Source: Centropus unirufus (taxonomy: Eukaryota; Chordata; Aves; Cuculiformes; Centropidae). Taken from it: 64,000 bases of DNA. The notes under the pieces were generated by a model that worked only from the letters and a program-made list of their open reading frames with translations, was not told where the DNA came from and did no database searches. The position numbers and the translations under genes are program-made. The stretch lies in assembly GCA_013397695.1 (NCBI GenBank), contig VYZI01000118.1, positions 2,115,347 through 2,179,346 on the forward strand, written 5' to 3'. Within the stretch, counting starts at the first letter, position 1, and the number at the start of each line of letters is the position of its first letter. This document shows, piece by piece, positions 37,801 to 50,545 of the stretch.

Positions 37801-40800
37801 ACTGGTATCTGCTCACAACTGCCAGGAGTTTTTCACCTCCAGAGATTTTTGCTGTCCAACAGATACCCCCATGGCAAAATGTTGCTACAAAACAATCAGG
37901 CAATAGGGAAAGTCAACATCCACCACAGGAGAAGCAAAATAGGTGTTTTTAGATCCTTGAAGGTGTGGACCTTGCAGAGGTTTACCAAGGCCTCCTGTAC
38001 GTACCGCTGCATCGGGGCTGCCGAGGTGGGAATCCCATTCTGCACATCTCCCTGTCCAAACTGAGTGTATGCCAGGTGCCCAGAAGGAAGAGATGCTCCA
38101 GTGGCTGGAGGGGGCGCTCCAGATGTTGGAGGGGCTCTTAATGAACCTACGAACATAAGGGGGAAATTAACAAAATAATAATAAAAAAAATAAATCACAT
38201 ATTCCTCCAGACACAAGGGCTTGAACCAACGCTCATGAAGAGTCCAGGAGAGAAAAGTGAGCAGGAACAGTTCAGCGCTGGTCAAATCGATGTATCAGTA
38301 CCCCATAAACAAATTATTTCTGTAAATATATTACAAGTACAAGGAGCAAAACTGAAAGCGCCCATATTCTCATCCAGTGTCACTTGACACCACCTGCACA
38401 GAGAAAACATGCACTGTGGAGGGAGGACCTTCAAAAGGCCTTTTCAGTTTCTGATTAAAAAAACCAAAACAAAACATTATCTTGTCACTTCTTCCTCTTC
38501 CAAGCCCAATTATTTTTATCCAGACCAAAGAAAGAATTCACCTGAAACCTACTGCTCATTCCAGGTCAGTTTTCCTCACCTGACAGGTAAGCAGTTGGGC
38601 GAGTAGATCCAGAGATCCAGCTCCCAGGAGTGACTCCCCCTGCCTTCATCAAGGAAAACAGGGGCCTCCACAGCCCCGGCCTCCCTCCCGGCCTCTCAGG
38701 GCCAGGCGCTCACCGAACATTTCCTCAGCATTCAGACCGAGCCGGGGCAGGCACAGCCCAGACAAATTTGCCACGCGCAGCATCAGCTTCCAAAAGAGAC
38801 TGTGAACATCCCTTGATGAGCTCGTGCCAGAGGTGCCACCACAGGACACGTTTCACGCACCGGGCACCCCTCACAAGGTGGCACCCGAGCAACCCACCCA
38901 GCTCTGCCAGCGGGCGGCACGACCAGCGCCCGAGGGACTCAGAGCCTCTTGTCAAGGGCCGTGATGAAGCAGAAGGCTTTTCTCAGCCCCAGTACAATTC
39001 ATACAGCAGAGCATGAGGCTGCTCCTCCTGTACTTTTACCTTACCTGCTCCGCGTAATTCCTTGCGAGCTCGTGGATGTAAATTCCAGGCAGAAATTTCG
39101 AGAGACTTCATTTTGAGACTTGGGACGTGACTATTTCCAGGGACATTTATTATTTTTATATACCTTCATCCCATTAAATCTTGTCTAGTCTAAACCACTG
39201 TTACAGCACCTTCACCCTCCTGTTCCTCTGGCTGAGCAATTCCTGACCTCTATTTGTACGCTTTGTGATCCCTCTTCAGTTAATTTGATTCACTTTCATC
39301 TATTTTGGAATCTCTTTCCTTTCACAGTGCACGTAAACTGCCTGGCATTGCTGTATTTTGGTTTTGAAAGCACATTCCAACCAATTCCTGGAGGGATCCT
39401 TCGCTTCCTTTTTTACATTAACCTTCCCCTCACTTCAACAGGCAGACAACCTGACAAATCCATGCTTACTTCAGAGAAAGCTTCTAAAGCCTCCTTTTTC
39501 TTGTCCTCGTCACACGTATCCTTCTGTAAGAGTCACCAGAGGCTGCTCATACACTGCAGAATAATCATGTGAAGAGGTGTATCTAGGGGCTCATTATTTT
39601 AACACTCTTCACTCTTGAAGTATTGTGAGGTTCCCCTCCAACACCGAGATGTTGTTCTTGCTCCTCAGACTCCAGAGGGGAGGTGGATTACAGCAGAACA
39701 GGAAATGACTGATTTTACTTGAAGCCCTCAGACTACAGAGTCCTGGCCCGCTTCTGACTCCCTGTTCTAAACAAACAACCACCACTGGAAAGGCCTCTTC
39801 CCAAACACCAGTTCTTGGAAAGAAGGAAAAGTACAATATGATTTCCTGCAGTGTTTCCAGTTCTTACATCTCAATTGCTCGCTTTTTTTGAGAATTGATG
39901 GCATCTCCTCCTTCATGCCACAGCTTCTGGAATCATAATTATTCCTAATGTATATTTGGTTTCTACACTAAAGCCAAGGAAGCTAAAAACTTTTCCTTTA
40001 AATGAAAGTACAAGCTACAAATATCTCATGATTTCCAACAACCATCTCAGCGCTTGGGGAAATTTTTCATGTCTTCATGCAATGCCATAACTTCAAATCT
40101 CATATTTTAGTTCTCCCTCCAGTGAGAGATTGCTTTCTTTTGAACTCAGGATTCTCCCTGGCAGAACCTGAAGAGGTCAACTCAGGTCTCGAAATCCATC
40201 TTCAGAAAACACAGCTCACAAGTCGGGCTTTATCTGTGAACCTGCAGGCATAAGCTATTTCCACTAGGATTATTTCTTCATATCCTATTTACACTGCTCT
40301 ACCGCCACCTACAAATGGATTGGGAATTGTCCCGCCCACCTCTGCCAGAATAATCAGGTACCCACACCTTGGAGATAGACACCCACGCTAAAGGGGACCT
40401 TGGCACAGCACAAACACTCCCACAGAAAGGACATCAGTTACCTATGAAATTAGGTGCAAGAGAAGAAGTGTCAGAGTTCAGAGATACAGGAGAGCCCTTC
40501 GAGGGGAACCCCAAGGAAGGAAAGTAACCTGGAAAGACAAATACACCAGTAAATCAAGCCTGACAGAAAGCACCGAGAGACAGAGATTGCAAAGCTGAGG
40601 ACAGTCTGCAGTGCAGAAAATATCACATATCTAAAATCCACGTCACATTCAGCACGTTATTCCTTAGGCTGTGCCCCTATCACTGCGCTGCCACGCACAT
40701 CCCCAGCAAAGCTCGCTCACACCGCCAGCAACAGCGGCGCGAAGGAAGGGCGAACCGAGCCCGTGAGAGCAGCCCAGAGCAGCCCGGTTGGTAGAGGGGG

Positions 40801-43270
40801 GCAGCGATGGTGCGCGTGCCCCCAGCCGCAGCCTCCCACCAGAAGGAACCCCCCGGACTGACTAGAAGGTGGGTACCAAACTGCCCTGGTTCTGCCGGGG
40901 CTCTCACAAGAAGCAGCTCTTTGCAGACAGCAGCACATTCGCTTCTGGTCCCAGGCAAGGCTGGCAGCGGTGGCACAGCTCTCAGCAGCTGGCGCCAGGG
41001 CTGTCACATAACCCGGGTGAAGACCCCCTGCCCGAATGGCACCTGCTCCCAAGTCTCCACTCAGCCCTCCAAGCAATTTTGTTGTTACTTTTGAAAGGGA
41101 TCCCTAAGACAACGACTCTGAGATCAGAGAGCAACACGGGCAGTTTTCCTTTTACCCATGGGTGTTTGCTACATTCCTGTCACTCCAGTGCCCCTGGAAT
41201 TAATGCTCTCCCCTCTACATTACAGAGCCACAACAGGTCTGGCTGCAGGGACCTGGGATAAACCCAGAGTGCTGGAGATGGGGTGGAGAGGACAGCTGTC
41301 ACGTCTCCACTATCACCTCCCGGCTGTCATCGATAACACGGTGTTAGTTTGCTGCTCTTTGCCCCCTGGAAGCCACATTCAGCAGCCCAGCACACGTTTG
41401 GTTTCCGAGTGAGACCACCTGCTGCCCTCGGGCCTCACTACCTTGCGGCCAGGACCAGCACAAACAGAACGTGCATGTGTCACCCCACAGGTTTATGTGT
41501 GTTACAGGCTTTCTAGGCACATCTTTACTGAGTGCCTGTGAACCACATTTCTCTTGCTCTGAAATTACAAGGCAAATCAGAAATGATTCAGAAGGGATAA
41601 AGTTAATTCCCTGAAAAATAAATGCTTTTCAGACTTGTCAGTAACTCTTGGAAGTACCTGATGGAAGATGCTCAGCAGTTTCTTCCCTCAAAAACCCTAA
41701 ACATCCCTCACACTGCTAACAGCCAGACCCTGCTTCCTAGAAATAGCTGCATGGATGAAACTCTTCCAACAGACCTGTAGTGATCCTTGTCCTTCTTCAT
41801 TCCCCTGTCCCTCCCTGAAGGGAGTTCGCTCCCTCCCCACTCCTGCGGAACAGGGGAGACACCGAGCAGCCAAACAGAGCGCACAGTGGCTGAGCTCTGC
41901 CTGCACAGCAAGTAGGGCTTCTTTCCTCTGCCCAGTGCTGCTTTTTATCACTTTTATATTAAAGCCCCTGGTGAAATCAGCTCAAAATTCACAGATTAGA
42001 AGTACTGCTGCACGAGTTTTTTCGATGGGGTGAGAAAGAGGACAAAGGAAAGGAGGATGGAGCAAGCGAACAACCTGTTCTTCAGCACACTATTTTAAGT
42101 CTTCTACTCCACCACCCTGACAACTCCTACAGGGCAACCAGACAGCACCCGGATCTCGGGATCCCACTTGTTTCAGGGCAGCTACAGCACTGTGATGGTT
42201 TCATCCTTCTTGCAGAGTTTGGTTCGAAATTCGATAAGCTGGAAAAACCTTAAATGTGTTTGGAGGAAAAATGATAGAGACCATTACTGTGATTAGCATA
42301 TTGCTCGTTGCCTTGGAATACCAATCTAAGCAAACGTTTCAGAGTGAAAGCTCGTGTTGTCTCAGCAGAACTGAATTCCTCCATGACTTGGAAAGGCAGG
42401 AACACTTCCCCTCAGTGCAACAGTGCTGTCTCCTCGACATTTCAGATGTCCCAGCCACTATTCGTCTCCTAAAGCAACTCAGGTACTTGGAAAGAAAGAC
42501 TCCTGAGCTTCTTTAATTACCAAGTTAGCCTTTCTTTTGAAAATGGGGAAAAAAAGGCTGAACTACCATTTTTTTCTGAACAAACCAACCTGACAAGTTA
42601 CACAACCCTGCAGACTTAGGGAAAATCTGGAATTCATTAGATTGCCCACACGCTTCCCATTGATTTTAAAGGCATTAGAGAAAACAGCCCCAAGTACACT
42701 TTCTGCCCAGAGTTGGAGGTCTAAATGTCTCGGAAAGGAGTGCAGAGCTTTCTAGGTAAGGATGTGAGGCACCTGCTGCTCCCTGCACACCACCGTGTCA
42801 CACACTGCCCCAGCCAGGGGCTGGCCTACAGGACAGGGACACACGGGGAAAAGCAGGCGGCGTTTCTCAGCACGTTGGCTTCAGGAGCTCCTGAAAGAGA
42901 CACGAGCCCTGGCAATGGGCAAACAACAGGACAGCGACCTCGGAACGTATGGGAAGGGCAGGATTTTTAACACCACGGAAGCAGCACACAGCAGAAAAGA
43001 GAACTGCTGCCACAAAACAAGGAAGCACACAGCCAAACTTGCACGCAGGCAACAATTCACACATTCTCAGGCATCGAGCTGTGAGCGAGCAGTACCTTGT
43101 GCTGGGACTGGCTGCTGATATCCCGGCATCGGGCCATTGTAAGCTCCATACTGCGACTGGGGAACCCCCGGCAACGGCTGTCCTCCGTAGGCAGGCTGCT
43201 GGTATCCCTGATAGCCAGGCTGAGGTTGCCCGTAAGGAGGCCCTGTGTGAGCTTGCTGGTTTACGCTCAT
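19888..43270 (-). CDS. SEC24C: SEC24C, COPII coat cargo-adaptor subunit (22 coding exons, complete)
   Basis: Coding exons, 5' to 3': 43270-43096, 38146-38005, 37269-37091, 35964-35557, 34933-34803, 31811-31700, 30904-30777, 29419-29281, 28325-28210, 27267-27143, 26876-26685, 26141-26048, 25851-25735, 25280-25110, 24739-24643, 24374-24229, 23778-23640, 22880-22762, 22370-22191, 21554-21363, 20956-20867, 20028-19888 (stop TAG). They join without a frame break into 1,110 residues (human 1,094). The first 345 residues are a disordered P/Q/G/Y-rich tail. A zinc finger uses C441, C444, C463 and C466. The Sec23/24 trunk (DVSYNA, EESAIRVGF) is at about 480-730. Beta-sandwich and helical parts follow (CALLYTS, LACYRKNCASPSSAGQ), then a gelsolin-like domain at about 970-1060 and the conserved FLCHMHKEIRQLLS end. 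With Sec23 the protein forms the inner COPII coat at ER exit sites and selects cargo. The first coding exon begins at 43298 with 28 nt of 5' UTR, so a non-coding exon 1 lies further upstream. No disabling change was seen. Confidence 0.98.
20240..20600 (+). repeat. CR1-type LINE fragment in a SEC24C intron
   Basis: Sense on plus, antisense to SEC24C, between its last two exons. CR1 landmarks are 'tggacctgctgcagcaggtc', 'gaggacaggccgagtcgggg', 'ctgttcagcctggaggaggc' and 'ggcactggactagatgtagg'. It is a degraded, truncated copy. Confidence 0.85.
27783..27824. repeat. AT-rich inverted repeat in a SEC24C intron
   Basis: Two near-complementary 16-nt arms, 27783-27798 (ttttaattaattgaat) and 27809-27824 (attcattcaattaaaa), are separated by a 10-nt A/T-rich spacer. 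A hairpin or cruciform is possible. It lies in the intron between the 28210 and 27267 exons with no associated gene. Confidence 0.6.
33505..33573 (-). other. SEC24C: Candidate SEC24C cassette exon duplicating the DPDxIPSP motif
   Basis: This lies between constitutive exons 34933-34803 and 31811-31700. It is open in frame, with a clean donor (AGTCCA|gtaagt, exon end 33505) and a long polypyrimidine stretch upstream. The acceptor could be at 33573 (aaaaaag|CAA, 69 nt, 23 codons) or 33549 (ccccag|CAG, 45 nt). Either choice is phase 0-0 and would insert after residue 345 without a frameshift. The C-terminal part encodes RIDPDAIPSP, a near-copy of the RLDPDSIPSP ending of the preceding exon. That resemblance argues for exon duplication rather than chance. 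Human SEC24C as remembered has the motif once. Confidence 0.55.
40442..40528 (-). other. SEC24C: Candidate SEC24C cassette exon of 87 nt
   Basis: This lies in the intron between the first coding exon (ends 43096, phase 1) and the second (starts 38146, phase 1). The acceptor is excellent (gtctttccag|GTTACTTTCC) and the donor good (TTTCATAG|gtaact). Both ends are phase 1, so inclusion adds 29 residues after codon 58 with no stop. The encoded sequence begins GYFPSLGFPSKGSPVSLNSD, which is Ser/Pro-rich and suits the disordered SEC24C N-terminal tail. I do not recall a human counterpart. Confidence 0.6.
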
Positions 43271-43298
43271 TGTATTCACATCCCCAAACTAATCTCAC

Positions 43299-46200
43299 CT
43301 GCAAAAATGGGGGAAAAAGCAGCTTTTAGCAGACATAAAACCAAACTGGCCAACTACCATTTTCAGAGAAATGAGAGCTTCCGAGACACATGGAAAAGTA
43401 AGACAGTAATTGTTATTTACTCCTGCGCAGCAGTTTCTTCGTGTAAGGCAAATGTTTTACAAAAGGTAGTTAGAAAACACCATTTTCAGAAACTATGTTT
43501 TCTAATCAACTCATTCACTGCTTCATCCTGGTTAGGCTTCTGGCCACCTTCGAGAACACCACCACCACTTGCTGAGATATCACGCACCTTAGGAACTACT
43601 TCCACCTCAGGGAACATCACACAGGCCAAGAGAGAACAGATCTCACCACAGGGACGAGAGCATCTTTAAGGTAACTCTTCAGTAACACAGAACAAGTGCA
43701 GCCTTCATCTCTGCACCAGCCCACTTGACCGTGCTTCCTGACAAGCAGCTCACACTGCAGCACCCATAAAGGCTGCTTCGAGGGCTCGACAGAACCCAGA
43801 ACAGAGCCAAAATAGGCTTTTTTAATAACAGATGATTTGAAGTCCTTGTTATGTACAGAAAACCAAGATATTCCAGAAGCAGCACTTTTTGTTTAATAAA
43901 GATGGTTCCAAACGCAAACCCATCAGAGGCAGAGGTGTCCCTACAGTTACGCAGAGGGAAAGGCCCAAGACCAGTCAGACCCAGGAGCAGTGATGTTCCT
44001 TGGTGTAGCTATGCAAGCAATCTTGCTTAATGCACCGATTCCCAGTGCCTCCAACAGCCGTATACAGAGGCTGACGAACGTTTTGCAAAGCGGAAACCAG
44101 AAATGCGCTGGGAGAGCCCAAGCCCAGCGGGCAGCTCGTGCAGTAGTACGCACCGAGGGGGCAGAGACCCCCGAGCCCCTGCGGTGGGGAGAACCGAGGA
44201 GGGAGCAGCCCTCCGAGTTGGTTTCTCAAGGATGTTTTGCATCCCCTTCGCTCCTCTGGACACTCCCCTTGTCACCGAGACCCTCTTCAGCTGGGCCTAT
44301 CTATGCTAAGCCTCTAAAGAAATGCGAGCTTACAGACACTTATTTCTTAATGAAAAACTGCCGTTTATACAACAGACAAAGTTAAGGGGACACTGATAAG
44401 TGATTCTGCCCTCACGTTTTGCTCCAAACCCTGTGCTGAGCTTGTGCATTAGAGACAGAGCAGGTCTTGACCCAGAGGAGCCCTACAGCTGGGACAGCCC
44501 CCAGGGAAGCTGCAGGTGACCCCAGCAGGTGAGACTGGAGCCATTTGCCTGTGCCAAGGGTGGTTCTCGTCACAAAACAGCACCACGGAACTGGGGTACA
44601 GCACAGGGACTCAGGTAACTGTACTCTGTAAGAACCTGCCACGTAAAGAAATCCCTTCGGATCCATACATATAATAAAGGGAAAATGCATACATCCCAAG
44701 CGCAGTTCCGTGGGTCCCAGAAGGAAGCCAGCACCACACACACGCTCTGTTCACCCTCCCGCAGGCCGCGAGCGGGACAAACGCCAGCACCAAGAGCACC
44801 GGCACTTACTGGGAAACCAGGTGCTAAACTCCAGAAGAAAGGAAATAAAACCAGTTCTATATTTTTATTCACCAAGCTGCATAGAGGTAACAATGGCGCT
44901 TCTGTTTAGAAAAAGAACTTATCTGAAAATATTTAAAGGTTTTGGCTCTTGAAAGTAACACACAATGTCATCTGCAAGGTTTACAACAGCAGGACAGGAT
45001 TTCTGATCGGCCCGCAGTGCTTTGAAACACAACAGCAAGGGAGTCACTGCCACCCAGCCTGGCTTCCCACGCCACCTTTGACTTCATCCTGCGGAGCAGT
45101 CCAACCTGAGCCACCATGGGGCCAGGAACTCTGGACTTTGGGACCTCTCCCGGCCCAAGTGCCCCTGCGGGTTAACCTCTTCCTCCCCAGGTCCCCATGC
45201 TGCACAGACCTACCGCAGCCACCACGTGCGCAGCACAAACAGCAAAGCAGAGAACAACACCTGCCAAGGCAGGGGCAGAGGGAAAAGCTGCCAGCACAGC
45301 AGCAGCACCCTGCAGGAGACCTCCTCAGCTAGAATCACGGAGAAACTTTTCACAAGTGACACCCGCAGAAATCCTCAAACAGATTTTTGGACAAGGAATT
45401 ACTATAAGCCAGGAGAAGGCACAATCTTTCATGCTTTTGCTGTTTATTTTTTAAAGCAGGACTGAGCAAGAAGTGGAGCACAACCCCTACACACCACGTC
45501 TGACTCACTGCTGAGAGCATGCAAAGTGACCCGACCTGATGATCTTCACCGTCCTCAGCCATCTCTCCCCTCCCCGATGAGGTGACTGTTAGTATTCCCT
45601 GCTCAGGCAGGTGAGATCAGGTGGCTTGTCCCTCTCTCCACAGGCAATCCCACTGAACATAACACTTACAGAGGAGGAGCTCCGAGATCGTTTCCTACAC
45701 TTGCAATGGAAAAAGTTACTACACAAAGGAGATGTTTCTAACTCACTGTCCGCACTGAGAGACCTTTAGCAAGCCCTCAGGGTGGCCAGCACAGACTCAC
45801 CTCCACCACAGCACGAGCTGATGCCTGCTCCATGCTGGCAGGGGATCAGGGAGGGAGCTGGAAAGGAGGAGGAAGACTCAGGAACCAGCTTTGTGTTAAA
45901 CCGAGGACAAGGCTGCTTCTTTGTTTGGACTGGTTGATTTTCTCTAAAGGTAAGCGGAGCAGAGTGCTTGCTCATCACTGATGTGAAATACCACAAAGGG
46001 CAGGGCCGAGAGCACCTGCGTCTGAGGAGGCGGTGACAGTGGTTACTGAATGAGCCCATTTCCCTTCTCCCCAGCACCAGTAATTTGTATCACACAGCAT
46101 CCATTCCCCCTCCGCTCAAAAAAACAGGAATCAGGGCACTTGGGAAGGCAGAATTTAATCTTCCTGGTCTTGTGATGTGAAGAATAAAGAAATGACAAAG

Positions 46201-49090
46201 AATGAAATATATGCTGCTAGGGAGAAATGGAGAAAATCGGCTGTTCCACTTGACAAAAATACTGAGGCTGTCCCTTCGCATACAGTAACCCATTACCAAA
46301 ACGGAGCCAAAGACAGATCAGAGCAGGCTGCTGGACCTGACGTCCCTGCTCAGCAGTCACAGCACACAACGCTCAAACAAGCGGGACCCTTGGTATTGGG
46401 GAAACACTGCGACAGCAAGCAGCCAGTCCTACAGACAAGCAATTCCCTTGCAAAGCGCAAAGAAGTCACTCCAGGCCTTTCCTGTTCCCCTCTCTAAAGG
46501 CAGCTGGGCCAGGGGAGTTTGGGTTAAACTATTGACACAGCTAAAATTCACACAGGAACTGTGTTAGGTCAGACAGACAAATGGAGCTGGGCACACACAG
46601 GCACACAGGGTGGATCTTTTAACTGTTACAACGTTTTTCCCACTCATCAGTATCCGAATAAAGCAGAGCACAGCACGATTCTTATGAATTCTCCCTTTAA
46701 AAACCTGGGAATTCCTGTGAGCTTGTTTTCATCTCCCACATCACTGAAAACTGCACATTCATCATTTTTATGGTCTGCGTTCCCTGTTAATTCCCTTTTG
46801 AAACAAACAGCTTGATGATCTCATCAGTTCTCAATTGCTTTCTAATAGAGGTGCATACAGCAGAATCGCTTCCCTTCAGCGAGATGCCTGTGCCTTTTTC
46901 ACCAGTCCTAGGGAAATAAAAGGTTGGTTTGTTCCAGCTTCTGGGAAGACTGATCCTTAAAAGAAATGCCAACAGCATGGCCTCCTGCATTGCACTGAAT
47001 CGGAAGGAAACGTGTCTACATCATTTCTAACACAGAAATCAAAACTATTTCCACAAGCTGGGACAGAAGGGGACAAGCAGCGCCCTCAGAGGCCAGCTCA
47101 GAACATCCCCTCCAGTGCTGTCAATGCTTCTGCTCTGCAGCTTTCTGGAGGAGGAAAGCAATGCTACTCTTGCACAGACCTGGAGCTAAGGACACTCTGC
47201 TGCGAGGTAGAGATGCCCCTGCTTCTCTGTCATCAACAGGTTGACTAGGTCCTCCACAAGCACCACACAACACCTGGTTCTCTTCAGACACAAGGAAATC
47301 CTGTTCCAATTTCTACAGAAAACCCTGGAAGAGAAGCCCATACCCTGGAAGTCAGAGACCCCTGACCTACCGGGGAACACTCAGGCCCTTGTAGCAGGGT
47401 CCCTCCCATCCACTTGTCCAAGTCAACCCAAAGGGCACTACTGGAAGCTCCAGCGCACTTGTGTTTTGGGGGTGCCCTGTCTCTGGCCCGGGCACACTCT
47501 CAGCTCCCCACACCACAGCTAACACTCTTCATCTGTGCCTCCGGAGTCACCACCAGGAAGATCTGTTCCAACTGGGCATGAGAGGTGCAAGACGTGCAGT
47601 TACAACAGAGCGATCCAGAAACCACCTTATCATTACTGAAGACACTTTGAGGAGAAGAAAGGACAGGTCAGCTGCTAGAACTTCTTGACAAGAGGTACTA
47701 GAGCAGATTTCTGCAGCCCAGTCTTTCCCAAGCTGTTTCAAAGAGGCCTTTTAGGCTTTAGGACAGAAAAACCATGACTCCCATCTCAGATGCAATCAAT
47801 TCTGAGTTCTTCTAAAGAAGGGTCGCATCTCACCCTGCTTTGTTCGGTTGATTCATCACCTTTGGCAAGGTCCAATGAGACTTGTAAGTTACTAAAGAGT
47901 GAAGATGATTAAAAATTGCACACAAAAGGAGCTTAGTCCTGACCTAACCTGAAACCTACCACCGTTTCCAGCCCCTGCTGCCACCACCAGATTTTTACTT
48001 AAGTCATGAAAGACTACAAAGTGTGACTGAAGCCTCCTGGAGGGACTATCTCTGTAAAAAACCTCTAAAAAAAGATTCCAAACCCACTAATTCATGGGCA
48101 TCGCCTCTGTAGAGCAACCCTAGAGAGGCAGAAGACAGTGAAAACATCAACAAGACCATAGTCAGAGACCCCTCTCCTCCTTAGCTACCTCCACACACAC
48201 GTTACAACGTCTGAAGCCACTTGACTCACTTCTGTGAGCTCTGCACAAGGACAACTGAGTGGGAAAAGTCACATGAGTAGCTTAAATTTTGGGAAGAGGC
48301 CAGAAGGAAGAACAGGAATACACACAGTAAGACTAAAAGCATGTTATAATGCCAGACAAGTTTTCTCTACCTACAGTCTAACACTGACCATTTTTATCCA
48401 AAATTTCGGTGCTCTGACTTCCTATACAGAAATGTGTTACGCAATTCCCATCAGCCACAAGCAACAAGAAAGGTCACAATCAGCTTTCCCTAGCGTATAC
48501 AGCCTAGGCCATACCGCCAGTGCTTTCTGTTAACCGTGACTCTTGCTGGATACACGAAAACAAGCTCCATCCTCACAACTCATCACCAAGAAAGCTTTTC
48601 AAACTTGAACAACAGAAAAATCCACCTTCTCTCCCCTGAGGAGACCTTGTTGCTGATCACTTTTAGTCACTCTTGTACCTTGCCCTTCCTCAGCCAACCA
48701 TCAATTCCCCCTTGGATTTTTGACCCTGCTGATAATCAGTGTTACAGGAAAAAAATGTAGTCCCTACAGTAGCAGGAGAGAACATTCCTGCTACAAGCTT
48801 CAAACATCTCATTAAGGAAATAATCCTTTGGACATCTGTTCCTAGCCATAACACAGCTCTCAGGCATGAAATTAGAACCTGGAGCACAATTCCCAGGACA
48901 TTAAGGCGAAATTCTCCTTATATCGATGTCAACTACACAGCGTGTCTATGGCAGTGCAGAACCCCGAGTGGCACAGCTTCAAGAGAAGGGTAGCTCCGGA
49001 AGGAAGAGCCTTTCCCTGGCAAGGGATGGAAATGCTTACACTTCCACAGTGCCTACACCTGGTAGAAGCGCAGACTCTGAAGAGGAGGGG
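43299..49090. other. SEC24C: Probable SEC24C 5' intron
   Basis: The acceptor at 43299-43300 (tttttgcag) shows that the first coding exon is not the first transcribed exon. The upstream non-coding exon was not located. The nearest CpG island is at 49.1-50.5 kb and contains an N gap. Within 43.3-49.1 kb only short, unsupported open frames are present on either strand, and no CR1 copy was recognised. Confidence 0.45.
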
Positions 49091-49099
49091 TCTGGAGCC

Positions 49100-50545
49100 T
49101 TAGGCCACACGTACTCTACCCCTCCCTCCCCGAACCGGAGCACCTTCTCGGAGAGCAGCTCAGAGAAACCCGACCGGGTGGAAGCCGGGGCTCCCCCAGG
49201 CTGCTCCGGACAGCACGCGGACACACCGCAAACACCCTGGGCCTCCACGGGAGACAAATCGTCCCGTGCAGCCGCGATCCCGCCCCGCCGGCAACACCAC
49301 CAGGCCGAGCCGCTCTGCTGTGCGGGGCGGCGGCTTCTCCCCTCCTACAACCCCGAATTCCGGGAAAGCCGGCGGAAGGACCCCGTGACAGAGCGCGACC
49401 CCGAGATGTTTCAGTGCAGCCGTCCCATCTCCGCCCACGCCGAGCACCGGCCCCAGAGGCACCGCCGGGGCCGCCGAGAGCCGCGGGGCCCTGGCCGCAG
49501 GGATCTGCGAAGCCACGTCCCGCCGGGCGCGGACCGGGAGCGGCCCCAAAGGCGGGCCCCGCGCTGGGCTANNNNNNNNNNNNNNNNNNNNNNNNNNNNN
49601 NNNNNNNNNNNNNNNNNNNNNNNNNNNNNNNNNNNNNNNNNNNNNNNNNNNNNNNNNNNNNNNNNNNNNNNNNNNNNNNNNNNNNNNNNNNNNNNNNNNN
49701 NNNNNNNNNNNNNNNNNNNNNNNNNNNNNNNNNNNNNNNNNNNNNNNNNNNNNNNNNNNNNNNNNNNNNNNNNNNNNNNNNNNNNNNNNNNNNNNNNNNN
49801 NNNNNNNNNNNNNNNNNNNNNNNNNNNNNNNNNNNNNNNNNNNNNNNNNNNNNNNNNNNNNNNNNNNNNNNNNNNNNNNNNNNNNNNNNNNNNNNNNNNN
49901 NNNNNNNNNNNNNNNNNNNNNNNNNNNNNNNNNNNNNNNNNNNNNNNNNNNNNNNNNNNNNNNNNNNNNNNNNNNNNNNNNNNNNNNNNNNNNNNNNNNN
50001 NNNNNNNNNNNNNNNNNNNNNNNNNNNNNNNNNNNNNNNNNNNNNNNNNNNNNNNNNNNNNNNNNNNNNNNNNNNNNNTGCCCCCTCCCCCCGGCTCCCG
50101 GCTCCCCGCGGTCCCGGCCCTGGGGTCGCCGCCGCTGCCGGTGCCCGGGGGCCTCGGCAGGCCCCGCGGGCGCAGCGCGGGCAGGACCGGGCACAGCTCT
50201 GTCTCCAGGATCTGCACCGAAAACGGGTCCGAGCTGCGCAGCGAAGGGAGGCCCGTGGATCGTGCTTCTCCCAGGGATCCCGCAGGGCCCTTCCCGCCGC
50301 GCACCCGAGGGAAGCGGGGGCAGGATCGGGGCAGAGCCTTGTCCCGCGGGGAGCGGCTCGGCTCCCACCAGCCCCGGCTGTTCTGGGCCCAGCGTCCGGC
50401 GACGCTGGATGGGGGTGGCGAGGAGCCCCACAGCCCCTTCCCCCGCCCCAGGGGCCCGAGGGGTGCAGTCCCCGGGTCCGGTACGGGATTGCGCCCCTGT
50501 CGGAAGACGACGAGTGCTGGGTGGCTCTAGGATTTGCATTTGGAA
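49100..50545. promoter_or_regulatory. Large gapped CpG island between SEC24C and SYNPO2L
   Basis: GC- and CpG-rich sequence flanks the N run on both sides. SEC24C (minus) begins to its left and SYNPO2L (plus, ATG 50976) to its right, so the island lies between diverging genes. It is the best candidate for the SEC24C housekeeping promoter and untranslated exon 1, and possibly for SYNPO2L 5' sequences. Long open frames through the gap on both strands (e.g. 48926-50530 plus, 49160-50539 minus) come from GC-rich composition and N runs. Confidence 0.6.
49572..50078. other. Assembly gap (507 N)
   Basis: Run of N inside the CpG island between SEC24C and SYNPO2L. The missing piece probably includes promoter and first-exon sequence of SEC24C. 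Confidence 0.99.
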
